The notes below the pieces were generated by a model. It did no database searches, had not been told where the DNA came from, and was given only the letters and a program-made list of their open reading frames with translations. A DNA stretch of 64,000 bases, from the NCBI GenBank assembly GCA_008360955.1, contig LUCM01011144.1:62001-126000 (forward strand), written 5' to 3'. The stretch comes from Fasciolopsis buskii (Eukaryota; Platyhelminthes; Trematoda; Plagiorchiida; Fasciolidae). Numbering within the stretch: the stretch's first letter is position 1; every line of letters starts with the position of its first letter. Below are positions 23,230 through 35,864 of the stretch, piece by piece. A program made the translations under genes and the position numbers.

Positions 23230-25600
23230 CGCGATCTGGTCAGTTTCGGTGAATTCATAGACAGATTGCAATCCAGATGGAAACAAAGACATCTATGGAA
23301 ATCACAAGGGAAACTGGACTATGGTGAGACACGAATCCTACGGTAGGTTGATTCGCCTCGATTGAGACGCGTATGGTATTCCCATTTGGCCTCATCTCCT
23401 GCAGTTTCAAGAACGAGGAACGATTGTTGTCCTTGTACTTAGGACATCCATTACTTCTCTCTAGTTCAAATGTCAGAGGTTCGAGTTGTCAGTAAATCAT
23501 GTGCAGTCTGTCCTCTCTAAATCAGCATTGGATCTAGATTGATCACATTAATGCAAGCCACTGATGGCGGAGCCGCGTACCAGTACTGAAACATTTCTGG
23601 ACTCCAACCATGAGCTAATTCGCAATAAGTTGCCTATACGTTTCAGTGGGCGTTCGGAACGGACAATGTGCAGCAATTAGGGCGGACTGAGCTGTGGTCC
23701 TATTTGCCTATCAACTTCCCGAAACGCTACTGCTAGAGTCAATGCTATCTGATAACATCATATAGAACTGGTCATTTACTAACAATGCCTTCTTTTCTGG
23801 CAGCTTAGTAAATTACGGCCTGATCTGCCGTGTCGTGATATCCTGGATTTCTGATAAGTTTCTGCACTTTTTTGACGCACGCCAGTCCATCCCGGACGAT
23901 AACGAGAATAACAAAACATGGCTTACAAAGAGACGCAAACTCATGGCAAGCACATAAGGATCCCGAAATCTAGTGATCCCAACAAATATCAAATAGAACG
24001 TGTTGTTACCATGGAAAACATCCGAAAAATGACTCATCTTATTTGAATCCCGGCATTAGGGCATCAGGCATGTTCGATGCAATCTGTGAAGTAGACTGTT
24101 AGCCCAGTCACAGTTAACAGTGGCATCTCTTACGCTAATCTCCAGTGTCAGTGCTTCCCACAGCTGTCCAGCACACGCTCCGTGGTTCGTTTCGACTGAT
24201 CAGCTCTATATGATGAAGATCACCGAGGAGATCCGAGTGGCAGGATGTCACGACAAGCAGTGCTCTAAGGGTCATTCCCTAGTTCTATTGGAAGATGATG
24301 GAATGAGACTTGTTAAATTGTTTCGGATTTTACAGCAAAAGGTCTCGCACTTTGAGTAGTTACCCTTTGCATGTGGGAAGTAACAAATGCAGTCGCAATC
24401 CGTAGAGAAGGCTCGTGAAGTGATTGCGCTGGCTATACGAGTATCAGCCTAAGCCCCACAGCGCGTGTCATCTTTCGCAGGAGGCACAACATACGCAACC
24501 AGCGAATCCGCGAGCAGCAGGATGAGTTTCATGCCAGTCACAAATGGGCTCTTAAATCTTCACCCTCCGACAGTCTTTAGAGCGACCTCAAGTACAAAAA
24601 AGATCGACGACCATTGGATTTTTAAATATTTGCGCAGTCCATAGACAGATCTGTGCTAAATTATTTTTTGAAGAATGAAATATTTGAGATGCAAGTACCG
24701 GTCACCATATCCCAGGTTGAAATAGGAATTTCAGTCAGCTTTGGTCACCCTTCACCATCTCGTGTCTTACATCTCTGCCTCAAGTTTGCCACAAAAGATG
24801 TATCATACAATGGCTTCTATGATCTAGAAGTGGATGGAGAACCGCTCCCCCAAGACAACAGAATTTTTCATGCAGAACACGATGGTGATATCGACTAGGT
24901 ATGCTAAAAAACAGACAATCCAATTGAAGTACCTAGATGCTGTATGCAAGTCGGACCTTTGAAACGTAACGCACTTCTCTGGGATTCGCAGGAGCCCAGT
25001 GTTGCAATCATTTCTTTCGGTAACCAGTCGGAGGTAGTTGACAACTTTAATTACCTCAGGAGCTCCGTCGCAGCTGGATACAGTATCAGGAAGGTTACGC
25101 CATGAACAGCAAGAGCCAGTTTGGTTTCGCAAACCCGTGGCACCGCCATGACATCCGATTACCTTCAAGTAAAGCGGTGTATAGTATCATTATTTGCAGA
25201 GTAATTCTTTACGGTTACGAGGCCGGGTAGTCCCGCGCTTAGGATACTTGGCGGCTTTTGTATTCCATCGCCAATGTCCCCGGAGTGGAGCTCGAGTTTG
25301 GTGAGAACATCGGGTGGGAAATGACGTGCTGCGGCGTCGTAACCTGGATGATGATAGTCGCCCTCTAACCGAGATAAATATTCGACATAGCCTCCGACGG
25401 CTCGAACACGTTTTACGAATCCCTGTCCACCATTCACTTTATGTACTCTCCCTGCACGTGCTGATCAATACACCAAGAAGCGACACAATGGTCATGGTGT
25501 GACTAAGGGTGAGGGTACAGGGAAGTCATCTTTGGCTTGACATCGGTTGGAGTTTCCCATTTTCTACAATGAGGCCCAGTATATGAAGATTGTCATTGGC
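23230..25600 (+). mobile_element. LINE family B, copy 2, heavily decayed
   Basis: At nucleotide level it follows family B copy 1: 23.69-24.04 kb matches 20.3-20.68 kb (shared gacgca-cccagtccatccc and aacaatgcctt), and 24.1-24.35 kb matches 20.75-20.99 kb. It then covers the RT 3' half lost from copy 1: VDGEPLPQDNRIFHAEH near 24.83 kb just ahead of a wrecked motif C, VVDNFNYLRSSVAAG near 25.04 kb, FFTVTRPGSP near 25.22 kb, and C-terminal LRRLEHVLRIPVHH near 25.4 kb. Stops occur roughly every 20-60 codons. The 3' end is not marked by a clear tail. Confidence 0.75.
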
Positions 25601-25857
25601 TAGCTACTCTGGGGTATACCAAAGTCAGTGGAATGAATAATGTTCGGCCTATGCCCCATAAATACAACAAAAAAGAAACAATACTGTGAAAACGACAGAA
25701 ATGTAACTGTCCCTTTTTCGCAGTTGTTTCGGTGGCGCCATACCTAATTTCTAGGTGATCATATATGAAGCTACGATGAAAAATCGAAAACAATCCGACC
25801 ACATATCTCGGCCCTTCCAGAATCTTACTTTACATCGCCGACTGTCCACTGTCGTCC

Positions 25858-26046
25858 ATGGTTCCTCTGCGTGTTGTTGTGCTACTCGGTCGCCCAGTCC
25901 AGAAAATCTTTGTTTGCTCGAGGCTGAATCTCCGGAACTTGGGCAGCGAAGCGCGACCCGCAAGGCAGCAGCGTTGTTTCAGACGAATCGGTGCCCATTG
26001 GATCGGTTCATGCGTCTCCTCTGGCTTTAAATTGCTAAGTAAGTGA
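25858..26046 (+). pseudogene. Possible gag zinc-knuckle remnant
   Basis: The open frame contains QRCFRRIGAHWIGSC, which looks like a retroelement CCHC knuckle (C-x2-C-x4-H-x4-C) with its second cysteine changed to arginine. A stop follows where a second knuckle might start. No pol lies beside it, so this is a weak call. Confidence 0.2.
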
Positions 26047-26060
26047 AATATGACAAGAGG

Positions 26061-28878
26061 CAATGACCTTATTTAACCGGCGGGCCACGCGCGTCACGTC
26101 ACAGTATAACCCGCGGACCCTTGTGGTATCTCTTAGTTTTACGAGTAATTGACGACGTAAGAAGACTAACGAAAACCAACATTTTAGGTCAAACCAGAGT
26201 AGCTTGGAATAAATGCATCAAAATTATTCACTGTCGAATTTCAACCGCCGGGATGCGTGTAAAACCTATTGCTAATGTTTTTCGAAGGTACAGCTTCGAG
26301 AACAATTGTTTTCAGTCGACTGCACAGCTTTCACCGTCATTAAGTGATTATTTTTTAATTTTATTATTTTGCGTACGGTTGAAGTAAGCAACTTTGTCCC
26401 TGAATACCGTTGGTTAAAATATTTCGCAGCTTCTTGTGTACCCTGCTTAACCCCAAAGACGCAAATCAGCTGAACAGGATCAGTCTTGTTTACCTAACCG
26501 CAGTCAACAGCATCAGGTTCCATCGACAACAATAAAGTAGCCCGTGTTGATCGATACTTATCTGACAGGCAACTGGCAGATGACAACGTCAAAAAGGAGC
26601 TAGGGCAGTAAGCTGATTAGGTTCATTCTTGTATTATTTGTAATAAAATTTGCTCTTGTAAAAGTATAACCAACGACCAAGTCAATAGGCGATAACCTGG
26701 GTCCCAATAAAAATTAGTAAACTTGAAGATATATCACATCCTGAAGCAGGTAGAACAATTGTCACAAGACGAAAAAGCACGTAACATACCATACACGGCG
26801 CACAACAACCTGGACAACTTCGTGTTTCGTTCTTTAAAAATCTCTCCGTTTCCGCTTCTTCTTTTCGTAAACGTTCTAATTCATCTGGTGAAAGACGATT
26901 TTCCCGTTCGCCTAAACAGGGAAGGAGTTAAAAAGTGACAGTTTAAGATGAGGATAGATGCTAGGACATCTGAAGGCAGAGGAACCTAACGGAATTGAAA
27001 CTACTGGGATCTACTCTCTCGTCTGATATTGTAGTCCACGTATTAGTGGAGTGGAAGTTGAGTACCCCATAGACACTTGGTTTCACTACATGAGGAGAAA
27101 CCGCCACCCTGACCTTGGAATTCGGGGCAATACAAAGCCCCACAAGGCTTCAACAGGCCAGATGCGGTAATGAAACGGGCGACAGCGAATTGTCGTCTCA
27201 CATTACCATCGACCACCAATTCAGATTGTTTCAGCTATTGTACACATTAAAGTTGCAAAAACGTACTCCGATTCTATTTGTTTCCCTCAGTGTTGTTCGT
27301 TTAGGAGCGAAATAAACGAAGGAATATTGGGCAAATAGAAATGAGCAAAATCCTAGTACATGGAAAGATATTTTGAAATGACGAACGTCATCGACAGTGG
27401 CAATCGACCCTATCACCCAATATTTTATCTCGCTAATCGGTATTCAATGAGAAGCAAAACACATGCTACATAATGGCTGACTTCTAACGCCCGTTCTTTC
27501 ATGCTTGAGGCAAACGAGAATGCAGGTCTGAAGTGGGCAACAAAAAGTGATTAACTAAGAACAAATTCCCACATCCATGATCAACTACTTTCGCGAGACG
27601 CCGCAGATAAGCACACTTGCACATTCCGCTGGTGCAAAAAAAACGGCGTTGAAAAACAGCCGCGCTGTATATTTCGCACTAGATCTGGAGCCATACAACC
27701 GGTGAGAAAACGACAAAGTCGGCCGAAAGACCATACCAGTAAGCCTTAACTGTGCTTGTGAGGGGTCGAACGAACATCATATCGATGCGAGTGGAATTTA
27801 GTACTGTAGGGTGGTTATTTAGAGAAAGGTCCCCAGGTGCATATGCGATGAAAGACAGGATGACTAATCAATAGATAAAAACCAATGGAATGTGTAATTA
27901 GCAGCTTAGCTGATGACACAGAAATAGCAAACCTAACAATGTAATTGTAGGGGCAATGGATTAGCGATTGTGATTTCAATCATTTTGTGATTGGCCAATT
28001 ATTACTGACTGGGATAGGTGCGCTTACGCTGAGGCGCTATGCTGGTAGACTCTGTTCAGCGCTTATTGATGTTTTTTTGGTTGCAACTTGATTTGACGTC
28101 AGATCATATCTTGGGCTTCTGGTCACTGGTCACTCTTCTTGCTTGTACATTGCATGTTACCGTCCTTACGGCAGACTGCTGTGTCTACAATTACAAGTAT
28201 GAAATAAACGACTGCACAACATCCTCAGGTGCTTTTTATTATCAATAAACTAATCTCCAGTAACCCCGTGGGAGAATGTAATGGAACTAAGATAGAGATA
28301 TAGCCGTCTTGTCCAAGTCATTATATTCACACTCGTTTTTTAAATCATGTACTGGCCACTTTAATCCAACCCCTACCTATCACAGAGAAAAGCGTACAAC
28401 CCGAGAGTAGGTCTATGGTCATACACAAAGTACCCAACTACTTTAACCAATAAAAATCCGTGGTCTAATGCCCAAAGCATTGCGATAAGATTGCTGATAA
28501 AACTTATCCCGTCATAATTGGGCAAATATTGAGAGGACATTCGTAGTCTTCGGGTATGTACCGCTTGTGACAACCATATTTCCGTGATATACAAAAACAG
28601 TGGTGTAACCACCGCTGCGTATACTCGACACTCAGTGAACAGTTACCGTGCATAGATCTAACTGGTAAAAATCAACCGGGCGTTCCGCACGATGATACTT
28701 CATCTGGTTTACGACAACCTGACGCCATGCAGCTGTTTAACTAACTGAACCTATCGAGTCCAGCTCACTTTACAGGAACATGATTTAGCTTCGGACTACC
28801 GGGTCTTGCAGCTTTTCACGGTTTGAGAATGAAAAGCGCTTCAGTGTGGTTGGGGTTGCCAAGGCACACATGCCATCA
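26061..28878. other. Unassigned DNA, presumed intron or 3' flank of the RBR ligase
   Basis: I looked on the minus strand for a RING2 exon (CPxC...GCNxM.C..C...FCW) and did not find one. Only short random frames are present. Confidence 0.4.
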
Positions 28879-28999
28879 ACCCTCATATTCATTCAGCAGC
28901 AGAAATTCACTTAGCTGTAAGAGAACTACAAGACTGGGTTAAACTGACCAATGAGGACTGGTTGGCTCACTAGTGAAACCATCCTTGCCATGAACTTAC

Positions 29000-29228
29000 G
29001 ACTTGGCATTGCAGGACATCGTACAGTCCCGTGGTATGTCTTCAGACAAAATGGGCAAAACGCAAGCTCACACTGAGGACAACGCCCCAAAGTCTCGTCA
29101 TCCAATATGACAACTGCTTCACATCCAGGTCTGGGGCAGGTGACTACGTCTCGCATCAAACTCAGTCCGTGCTTCAGTGTTAAGTTCACATATCGTGTAT
29201 ACCAGTCATCTGGGAGAAGGCTACGAAC
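29000..29228 (-). CDS. RNF14-like RBR E3 ubiquitin ligase, IBR exon
   Basis: Family role: RBR ligases take ubiquitin from an E2 onto a RING2 cysteine; the IBR is the middle zinc module. Seen: an acceptor ending TTTTACGTTCCAG at 29,229 joins in phase 0 to the exon ending at 33,943, giving ...AGQYE then VRSLLPDDW. The domain has all eight zinc ligands in C6HC order (CPRPGC, CPQC, FCPFC, YHGTVRC; Cys292, 297, 311, 314, 319, 322, His327, Cys332 in the joined protein). The spacing and LMxDVVxCPRPxC lead are RNF14-like. A perfect donor GTAAGT ends the exon at 29,000 in phase 1. An alternative donor GTGAGC after 28,971 (phase 0) would use the acceptor at 28,915. The RING2 exon is not identified, so the gene is incomplete as read here. 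Confidence 0.88.
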
Positions 29229-29830
29229 CTGGAACGTAAAAGCCATTTACAAAATAAGACTACTGTTCATAACGAAAACTTTTTGATGTACACACTAATT
29301 GATCTACGCCCGGCAAAGGCATAGAGAAAAGGTTGGAAAAACCTAATTTAGAATGTTTAATTAACAGGAAAAGGAAAAGTCTGGATTGGCAACTGAATTT
29401 CTCTGAGTTCAAAAGACAAGTGGGTTTCCAAAATGCGCAGGAAAAATAACTGGCTATCCTCGAAAATTGTACAAGAATTCCCGGAGGAAACTGTCGTATT
29501 CCGATCAATTGACAGAATGCGCACAGAGACTGCTAGTCGCATCAGTCTCATTTGTCCATTCACACATTAAGCAGAACGATGAGACATTCGCAAAGTCAAT
29601 TAACAAGTGAATACTCAAATAAGACTGACAAAGTGAAGATAATATAGAAGAAAATTGCAGACCGGGGTGCACAAATATAACCCAACCATAAGAGAGGTTG
29701 ACTATGAGTCTTCGTACATATGCCCGGCCAATTTTATCGCTACTCTTGTCATGTACAAAGGAGGAGCTGCTTTCAACATCACACGAACGATTAGATATCA
29801 TCTAACCGCCGGACAATTAGTACTTGCCAC

Positions 29831-29845
29831 ATCATCATCATCATC
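29831..29845 (-). repeat. (GAT)5 tail of LINE family A copy 2
   Basis: Five ATC units on the plus strand (GAT on the minus) lie about 180 bp beyond the last LINE codon. RTE-clade LINEs characteristically end in short tandem repeats rather than poly(A), which supports the clade assignment and the 3' boundary. Confidence 0.5.
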
Positions 29846-32800
29846 GTTCAGCGTTAAACAGCAAGGCAAGCCTCAATGACCGCTGCCTTTCCCCAGAGTT
29901 ACACGTCTCTATAAAAAGAGTGAATATCAAACGGGAACAGAGAGTGGACCTACACAGGCGGGAAAAGATAAGATGCTGCTGCAGCCAACACAGGGAACAC
30001 AGCCTAACTGTACAAACGCACGTGTCTTCAATCATTCTGATTCGATAGAAAATGACAGCACGATCGCCACTGTTCACGGTTCACTGTCATATCCTTCAGT
30101 GTCTCCAGCCAGCAAGTCGACAAGTCTTTCGGACCCCAACCACGAAGGCGTGAGGCACCTACTTTACCTAAGTTCGCTGTACATTTTCTCATTCCACGTT
30201 GCCACGTCATCTGTTGGCCTCCACATGGCTTCTTCCATTCCTTAGGAAGAACACAAAATAAGGCACGGTGTGGTAGACGAGTGTTCGTCATACGCAACAC
30301 GTGACCCAACCAGCGTAGTCTACTAAGTTTCATACGCTGAAACAAGCTGTGTTCAGAAGTGGCACCAATACCAGATTCCTAACCTCAATATTACTCACTC
30401 GGTCACTCCAAGCCATGCTACGTAAACATCGGTTGTCAAAAACTTCCAACCGACGAACATCTAGCACACGCATACTCCACGTCTCGCAACCGTACAACAG
30501 AACTGAACGCACTGCAGCACAATACACACGATCTTTCAACTTCAGTGAAATATCAGGCCGACGCCACAAATGCTTCAATCCAGCGTAAGCTGCACGAGCC
30601 TTGGATATACGCGTGTTTACCTCCACTCCCGAGCTACCATCGTTAGACACGCACCTACCAAGGTAGGTGAAACGGTCCTCTCCATCCAGTATCAAGTTCG
30701 GCGTTGCTGTCGTCCAGTCCTGTAACAGTACTTTGCACTTTGAAGGTGCAAAGTTCATGCCAACTCGAGCAACCGATCTCGACAGTCTATCTAGTGCCCG
30801 TTGTGCATGGTCCGCAGACTCGAACAGGCACACGACGTCGTCTGCGTAATCTAGGTCGCGTAGCTTGCCCTCACTTCCCAGTTCGACTCCTACATCCCGG
30901 AGACCTCCTAAAGCATCTTCCATCACCTCGTCCATGACGAAGTTGAACAGAAATGGAGAGCTGGGGCACCCTTGTCGAAAGCCACCAGTCGTTTCAAATG
31001 AACTTGATAGGTCACCGTATAACCTAACGTGACCATAGGTATGCGAGCACAATGCACGCAACAGGTTCACAAACTTCGTTGGCATACCCTTCCGGTGGAG
31101 AGCACTGAGTAGTGCCGGTCGATCCACGGAGTCGAACGCGCCTTTCAAGTCGAGGAAGACTAGGATCGTAGGGCGGCGGTGCGTGTGGCGCGTTTCGAGT
31201 ATCTGTCGAAGAGTAAATATCTGGTCGATGCAACCTCGACCTGGCCGAAATCCGGCCTGTTGTTCGTGGAAATTACTCTCGCGAATCGGTGTCAAACGGC
31301 ACAGCATTATCGAAGCTAAGACCTTAGTAACTATCGGAATTAAACTAATCCCACGATGATTGCTGCAGTCACTCCGTGTACCTTCCTTGAAGATGAATAT
31401 AATCAGTGACTCACACCACGATAGCAGGATACGCTCCTCGTTTCAAATATCACGAAGCAAGGAGGTAAATGATTTCATCAGCACCTCTCCACCTAATTTG
31501 AAAAGAACTGGGGGAATTTCATCGGGACCGGCAGCTTTTCCCCTCTTCAGAAGCCGAATATTCGACTGCACTTCCACTTCCGTTGGGGGATCAAGTGACA
31601 CCTCCCAAGGATTCACAGCTCCAGACGTCGGACTAGATATGATAGCGTATGGCCAGCTAAACTGGTCCTTGAAATGCTCTGCCCAACGGTCCAGTCTTTC
31701 CTGTCTACCATGGATGAGCTCTCCATTCTTATCGCACAAGACTTCACTAACCGAAGTTCGCCGCCTACCGCTGTCGCGTATAAGCTTAAACAGTCATTGA
31801 CTGTTACCTGAAGCGGACGCCACTTCCATCTCTTCGGCTACCTTAACCCACCAGTTTTCGCGGTCATGGTCAACTGACGCTGCAACTGCCGACGCATCTT
31901 ATTCATTTCCTTGCAGTTAGGCAGCTCGCGTTTTTTCTCCATTAGACCCAGCGACCCTTGCGAGATCAAGTGTCTTTGATGAACGCTAGATCTAGGACCA
32001 CAGGCAAAATCTGCTGACAAGTGCATCGCTTGCTTGATTTGATCCCACTGCTCGTGGAAGTTCTTGGTTCCTAGGATAGTTTCTGTTCGTAGCTGTTGCG
32101 AACAGCCGAATCAGACAGGCGTTCGACAGCCGATCGGGTTTATGGTTTGCGTCGAAGGCCGTTCAGCTGCAGCAAAATGGCATTAAAACTAACGCATGGT
32201 CCAATTCGACGTATGCCGTCCAGAATGGTCTACAGTTCTGGACAGAACCGCGCCAGCGATAGCCTACTGCGATATGGTCAATCTGACTCAGAGTACCTGT
32301 CCAGTTAGAGCGCCATGTAGCTATGTGAAGCGAACTGTGTCGGAAATTCGTACTACATACGAATAGGTCATTGTCTGCACAACACTCGAGAAGTCTTTCT
32401 CCATTAACCGTTCGCTGGGCAGGCAAGGCGCACTGCTACCTAAACAGGTAGCGCACTAAGTTCTCCAACTGGTGCATTATTTAAATGCGCACACACCTGC
32501 CACCACCACAATGCCAGAACCTCCGCTCTTTCGAACAAGGGTGACGAGGTTATCCAAAAGCTTGTCTTTCTGCATGTCAGTGCTGCAGTCTGTTGGAGCG
32601 TGTGCCGAGATAATAAGTAAACTGCGCCTAACACAGTTGTCCTTCCGGACGCCGCCTGATCACTCCAGTCTCACGGCGCACAGGCGATTGTTGACTGGGA
32701 TCCAGTCCAGAAGGGCTCCTTCAGTCTCCTCACTTAAGACTATTCCTACACCGCGTTGACCCACACCTTCATTTGTTCCGTCTCCTGAAGTGTGCAGGAA

Positions 32801-33200
32801 ATATCTTGACGAGACATTTGGCGCAGTTAGTTGAATTACTCTACTCGAATCCTGAATTCGTGTTTCACTCACACAGCAGACATCAATCGAAAGTGAGTCC
32901 ACTGTCAGAGCCCAACACGCCTGTTGGCCAGCCTGCATTAAAGTGCGCACATTGAAGGAACCCAGATGCAGAGGCTGACGAGGCTTGAGAAAATGTGAGC
33001 TAACAGACTGAAAACCACCTACTACACTACTTGACAATAAACCGTTGCGAGTATCGGGCGTGTTATCAATGGAGATACTATGGGTAGGCAGAAGGGGCAA
33101 ACAGATTGGGTTGAAGAGAGGTTGAACAAAAGAGGGAACTCTGAGCAGTAGCATACTTATCACTACCCACCCCACCTGCGCTCGACGCAATGGGCAGCGC
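29846..33200 (-). mobile_element. LINE family A, copy 2 (RTE-like), nearly full length, inactive
   Basis: Endonuclease: LHLGSFNVRTLMQAGQQ and VCCVSETRIQDSS near 32.8-33.0 kb, VGIVLSEETEGALL and NNRLCAVRLE near 32.68 kb, NGERLLECCADNDLF and SQIDHIAVGYRWRGS near 32.2-32.4 kb. Linker and RT: RWAEHFKDQFSWP near 31.7 kb, FRPGRGCIDQIFTLR and FLDLKGAFDSVDR near 31.15-31.25 kb, GGFRQGCPSSPFLFN near 30.97 kb, and catalytic LDYADDVVCLF near 30.84 kb. The C-terminus has FTYLGRCVSNDG, LLYGCETWSMRV and LRWLGHVLRM. Breaks: a TGG-to-TGA nonsense near 31,444, a one-base deletion near 30,365 just before the terminal domain, and frame changes inside the endonuclease. No RNase H or ORF1 was seen. Confidence 0.92.
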
Positions 33201-33942
33201 GGTCCTGATTATCCTGCGCGACGACCGATGCAGTAAGGAATTGTTTGTAGGCTTGTAACTCATGGGGATTGATGGATGGGTACTGCCGCTAAGCAGAAGA
33301 ACGATTAGATTTCTCAACCAACGCCTTCGGTTCCGACAAGAAACTGACCGCAAGGAAGCGGGGTATGGCTGAGTGGAAGCCCATCTACTTGGATCAATTA
33401 GTCTTCCACTCGTTTCTCCGACTGAGCTGCTAACTCAGATCAACCCCTGACTTGGAGGATCAGGAGACTACCCACCGGTCTTTCAGGCATGACTGGATCT
33501 TCGGCTTGAGATAAGCAATCCAGTATAGCTCGTTAGATCATGGAAACAAGCAATTCGTCACACCACGTCAAGGTGTAGTCTGGTTGTGACGGTGACGAAC
33601 TTAAATTTGCAATGGCCCTATCAACAGCCTAAAACAGCGCAGAGTGTACCGTTTGGCTGGCATTCATAAGTCTGTCAATATAGTGAGTAGCATAAATCAA
33701 ACTAATATCAGAATTGGAGAAACTGAACGAAACCTATACATTGACCATGCTACCTGGACCGACAGCGAAACCTGTTATTAATCCGCCTAGCTTAGTTATC
33801 ACAGGTCATCAAAAGCCATCAACCTGAGCCACGAGGAACACCAATAAATGAAAGAATTTGGTGTCTAGATAAGCATGACACAGGATACAGAGAACATTGA
33901 TTGCGACACGAGAACTTTCTTCGTAAATTAAGATCTTCTTAC

Positions 33943-34725
33943 TTCGTACTGCCCAGCATCTTCGTCGCACTCCAGACAAGCGATCCGAGAGGACATGAGT
34001 CCATCCTCAATAGCTAATTTGAAACTTTGTCGAACACAATCTCTGCAGAACCTATGACGGCATTTAGGGAAACGAAAAAAGTAGATTCCCTGTAGAGTTT
34101 CCGCACATATTGAGCAATCCCAAAATCCACGTTGGAACTCCATATCCAAATGATCGTCGTTGTGAGAAACAAGGAAATCGCAGTACGCGGTATAAGACAG
34201 AGGCATTTCCCATCTGTGTTGTTCATAGAACCTTTGAAGGTCAACATAGGTTTTGCCAGGGCTACGCCAATTTTCCATAAATGTGCTAAGTCCAGTTTGA
34301 ACAGCTTCCACCAGCAACCACAACACAGGTTCGCCACTGTTTTCCGCAACCACCTGATTAAGTTGATCATTAAGGTTATGTAGCAACGATTTTGGAAGCC
34401 ACTCGGAAGTTAGAAAAAAATCCGGCCCAAAGGTATTCGGTGGACATCCGGGATATTCCCGCGGTAGGCTAAAGTTTAGATATAGTGGGGGTAGTTGAGT
34501 AACTTCGTAATACTCCGCACCCCCATCAAGTCTCAGAAAGTCGTTTCGCGTCCGAAGAGTGGTGTTTATTTTCGGGAGATATATTTTACATCCCAAGGAC
34601 GAATTGATGTTAAATGTACCTCGGCGTTTTGTCCGGCTATAGTTTAGTGACACCGATGGATCCGATGCCCTAAAAGTGCATAACAAACAGTCCATTTCTG
34701 CATCTTGAATTTCTATGTTATTCAT
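33943..34725 (-). CDS. RNF14-like RBR E3 ubiquitin ligase, RWD + RING1 exon
   Basis: 261 codons from ATG at 34,725 to a donor GTAAGA at 33,942, phase 0, no stops. Residues about 7-150 form an RWD domain: it opens IQDAEMDCLL, the pattern RNF14 proteins show, and carries the RWD core LYLNFSLPREYPGCPP at 81-96. Residues 204-253 are RING1 with all ligands in C3HC4 order: Cys204, Cys207, Cys222, His224, Cys227, Cys230, Cys250, Cys253 (CSIC, CRHRFCRDC, CLEC). RWD plus RBR is the RNF14 (ARA54) architecture. In animals this ligase has been linked to transcription-factor coactivation and clearing stalled translation factors; the role here is inference. The next exon (29,000-29,228) supplies the IBR. 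A 5' UTR exon may exist but is not visible. Confidence 0.9.
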
Positions 34726-35864
34726 TGAGGACCTTGAAAATCTTCAAACAACAGGGTCACTGAACAGAAGAGCTGATGTCACCTAAAGCAATCTCTTCTA
34801 ACTGCAGTATGACGATAAGACCTGTGTGAATAGAAAACGAAATCGAAGCATCTACACTCTGAATAGATTACAGGAGGTATTTTAATCTGGCAACCATAGC
34901 TGCGGGAAAAAGAAAGTGTGACAAAGAAACCGAAGGAGTATATACACTCATTTTACGCATCTACAGATGCGAAAAATTAATCAGACAAGTATTATATGAT
35001 AAGGACTGCAATCGTTTTCCTACTACAGATCTGTGAAAAGGAGAACAAAGTGGAAACGCTTGGGAACGACGTGACATGAATGCACATTTTTATTTAAAAT
35101 CTTGACTCGATGCTGCTGCTGCTGTTCCTGTGTTCTCTTGAAACCGAAAATTCCATTTTTTACGGATAATTCCGCTAGCTTCATCAGCAAACTTGAGAAC
35201 CGTCTTTTCATTGATCACCGGTCCATTTCTGCAAATTTGGTAACCGCAATGTGATATGCACGATCGTAATTCATTGACTTTGAAGTTTCGTCACCCAAGA
35301 AATCAAGAGCACGCGCAGTGGTCAGCATCGAGGATTTTGCTGGCTCATTTTACGTGGGATTTCAAACTATTTTCTAGCGATGCCAATGATATTTTGTGCA
35401 CAAAAAGAAAGTTTCTATAGGCTTACTCCAGAGCAGATACTGATGCATGTTAAAAAATAGCTGCCAAACTGCTCTAACGGTCCTTACATTCAATTTTTCC
35501 CAACGTCAATTCATTTCGTCACCCAGCTCATAATCACGTCTAACCTGTTGAGAAAATGCCTTTCTTTCTACTCGCAGTCCAAGGAAACGATTGTCTGGAC
35601 CCACTAACAACTATGAGTTTCAAACATCATGGATAACCGTCCTCATGAACTTGCGCCAAGTTTTTTAAGAATGACCAATGGGATGGAGACTGAAAGAACA
35701 ATGATCCTTTTCTCCCTAATTTTATTTCTCCTTCGCCATTGCTTTGGCAGCAGTTAATGTGCATGAAGGGATTGCAAATGGATCAACAATACATTTTCTA
35801 AGCTACAGCCGTGATCCCTGGTTGGTCCAGTGGTAACTAACAGTTGGGTGTTTAACTGCCGGGT
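34726..35864. other. Upstream flank of the RBR gene
   Basis: Presumably holds the RNF14-like promoter, but no distinct motif is recognisable. A short CTG-type run (gctgctgctgctg) lies at about 35,111-35,123. Confidence 0.4.

Larger units (their letters stand above)
29229..33942 (-). other. 4.7 kb intron of the RNF14-like gene, mostly filled by a LINE
   Basis: Donor GTAAGA at 33,942 and acceptor CAG at 29,229 bound it, and the reading frame joins in phase 0. About 3.4 kb is LINE family A copy 2, in the same transcriptional sense as the gene. Confidence 0.85.

Noticed and set aside
28039..28248. 69-codon plus-strand frame with a hydrophobic stretch, possible secreted peptide
   Set aside because: The hydrophobic segment is internal and the frame has no homology or supporting signals.
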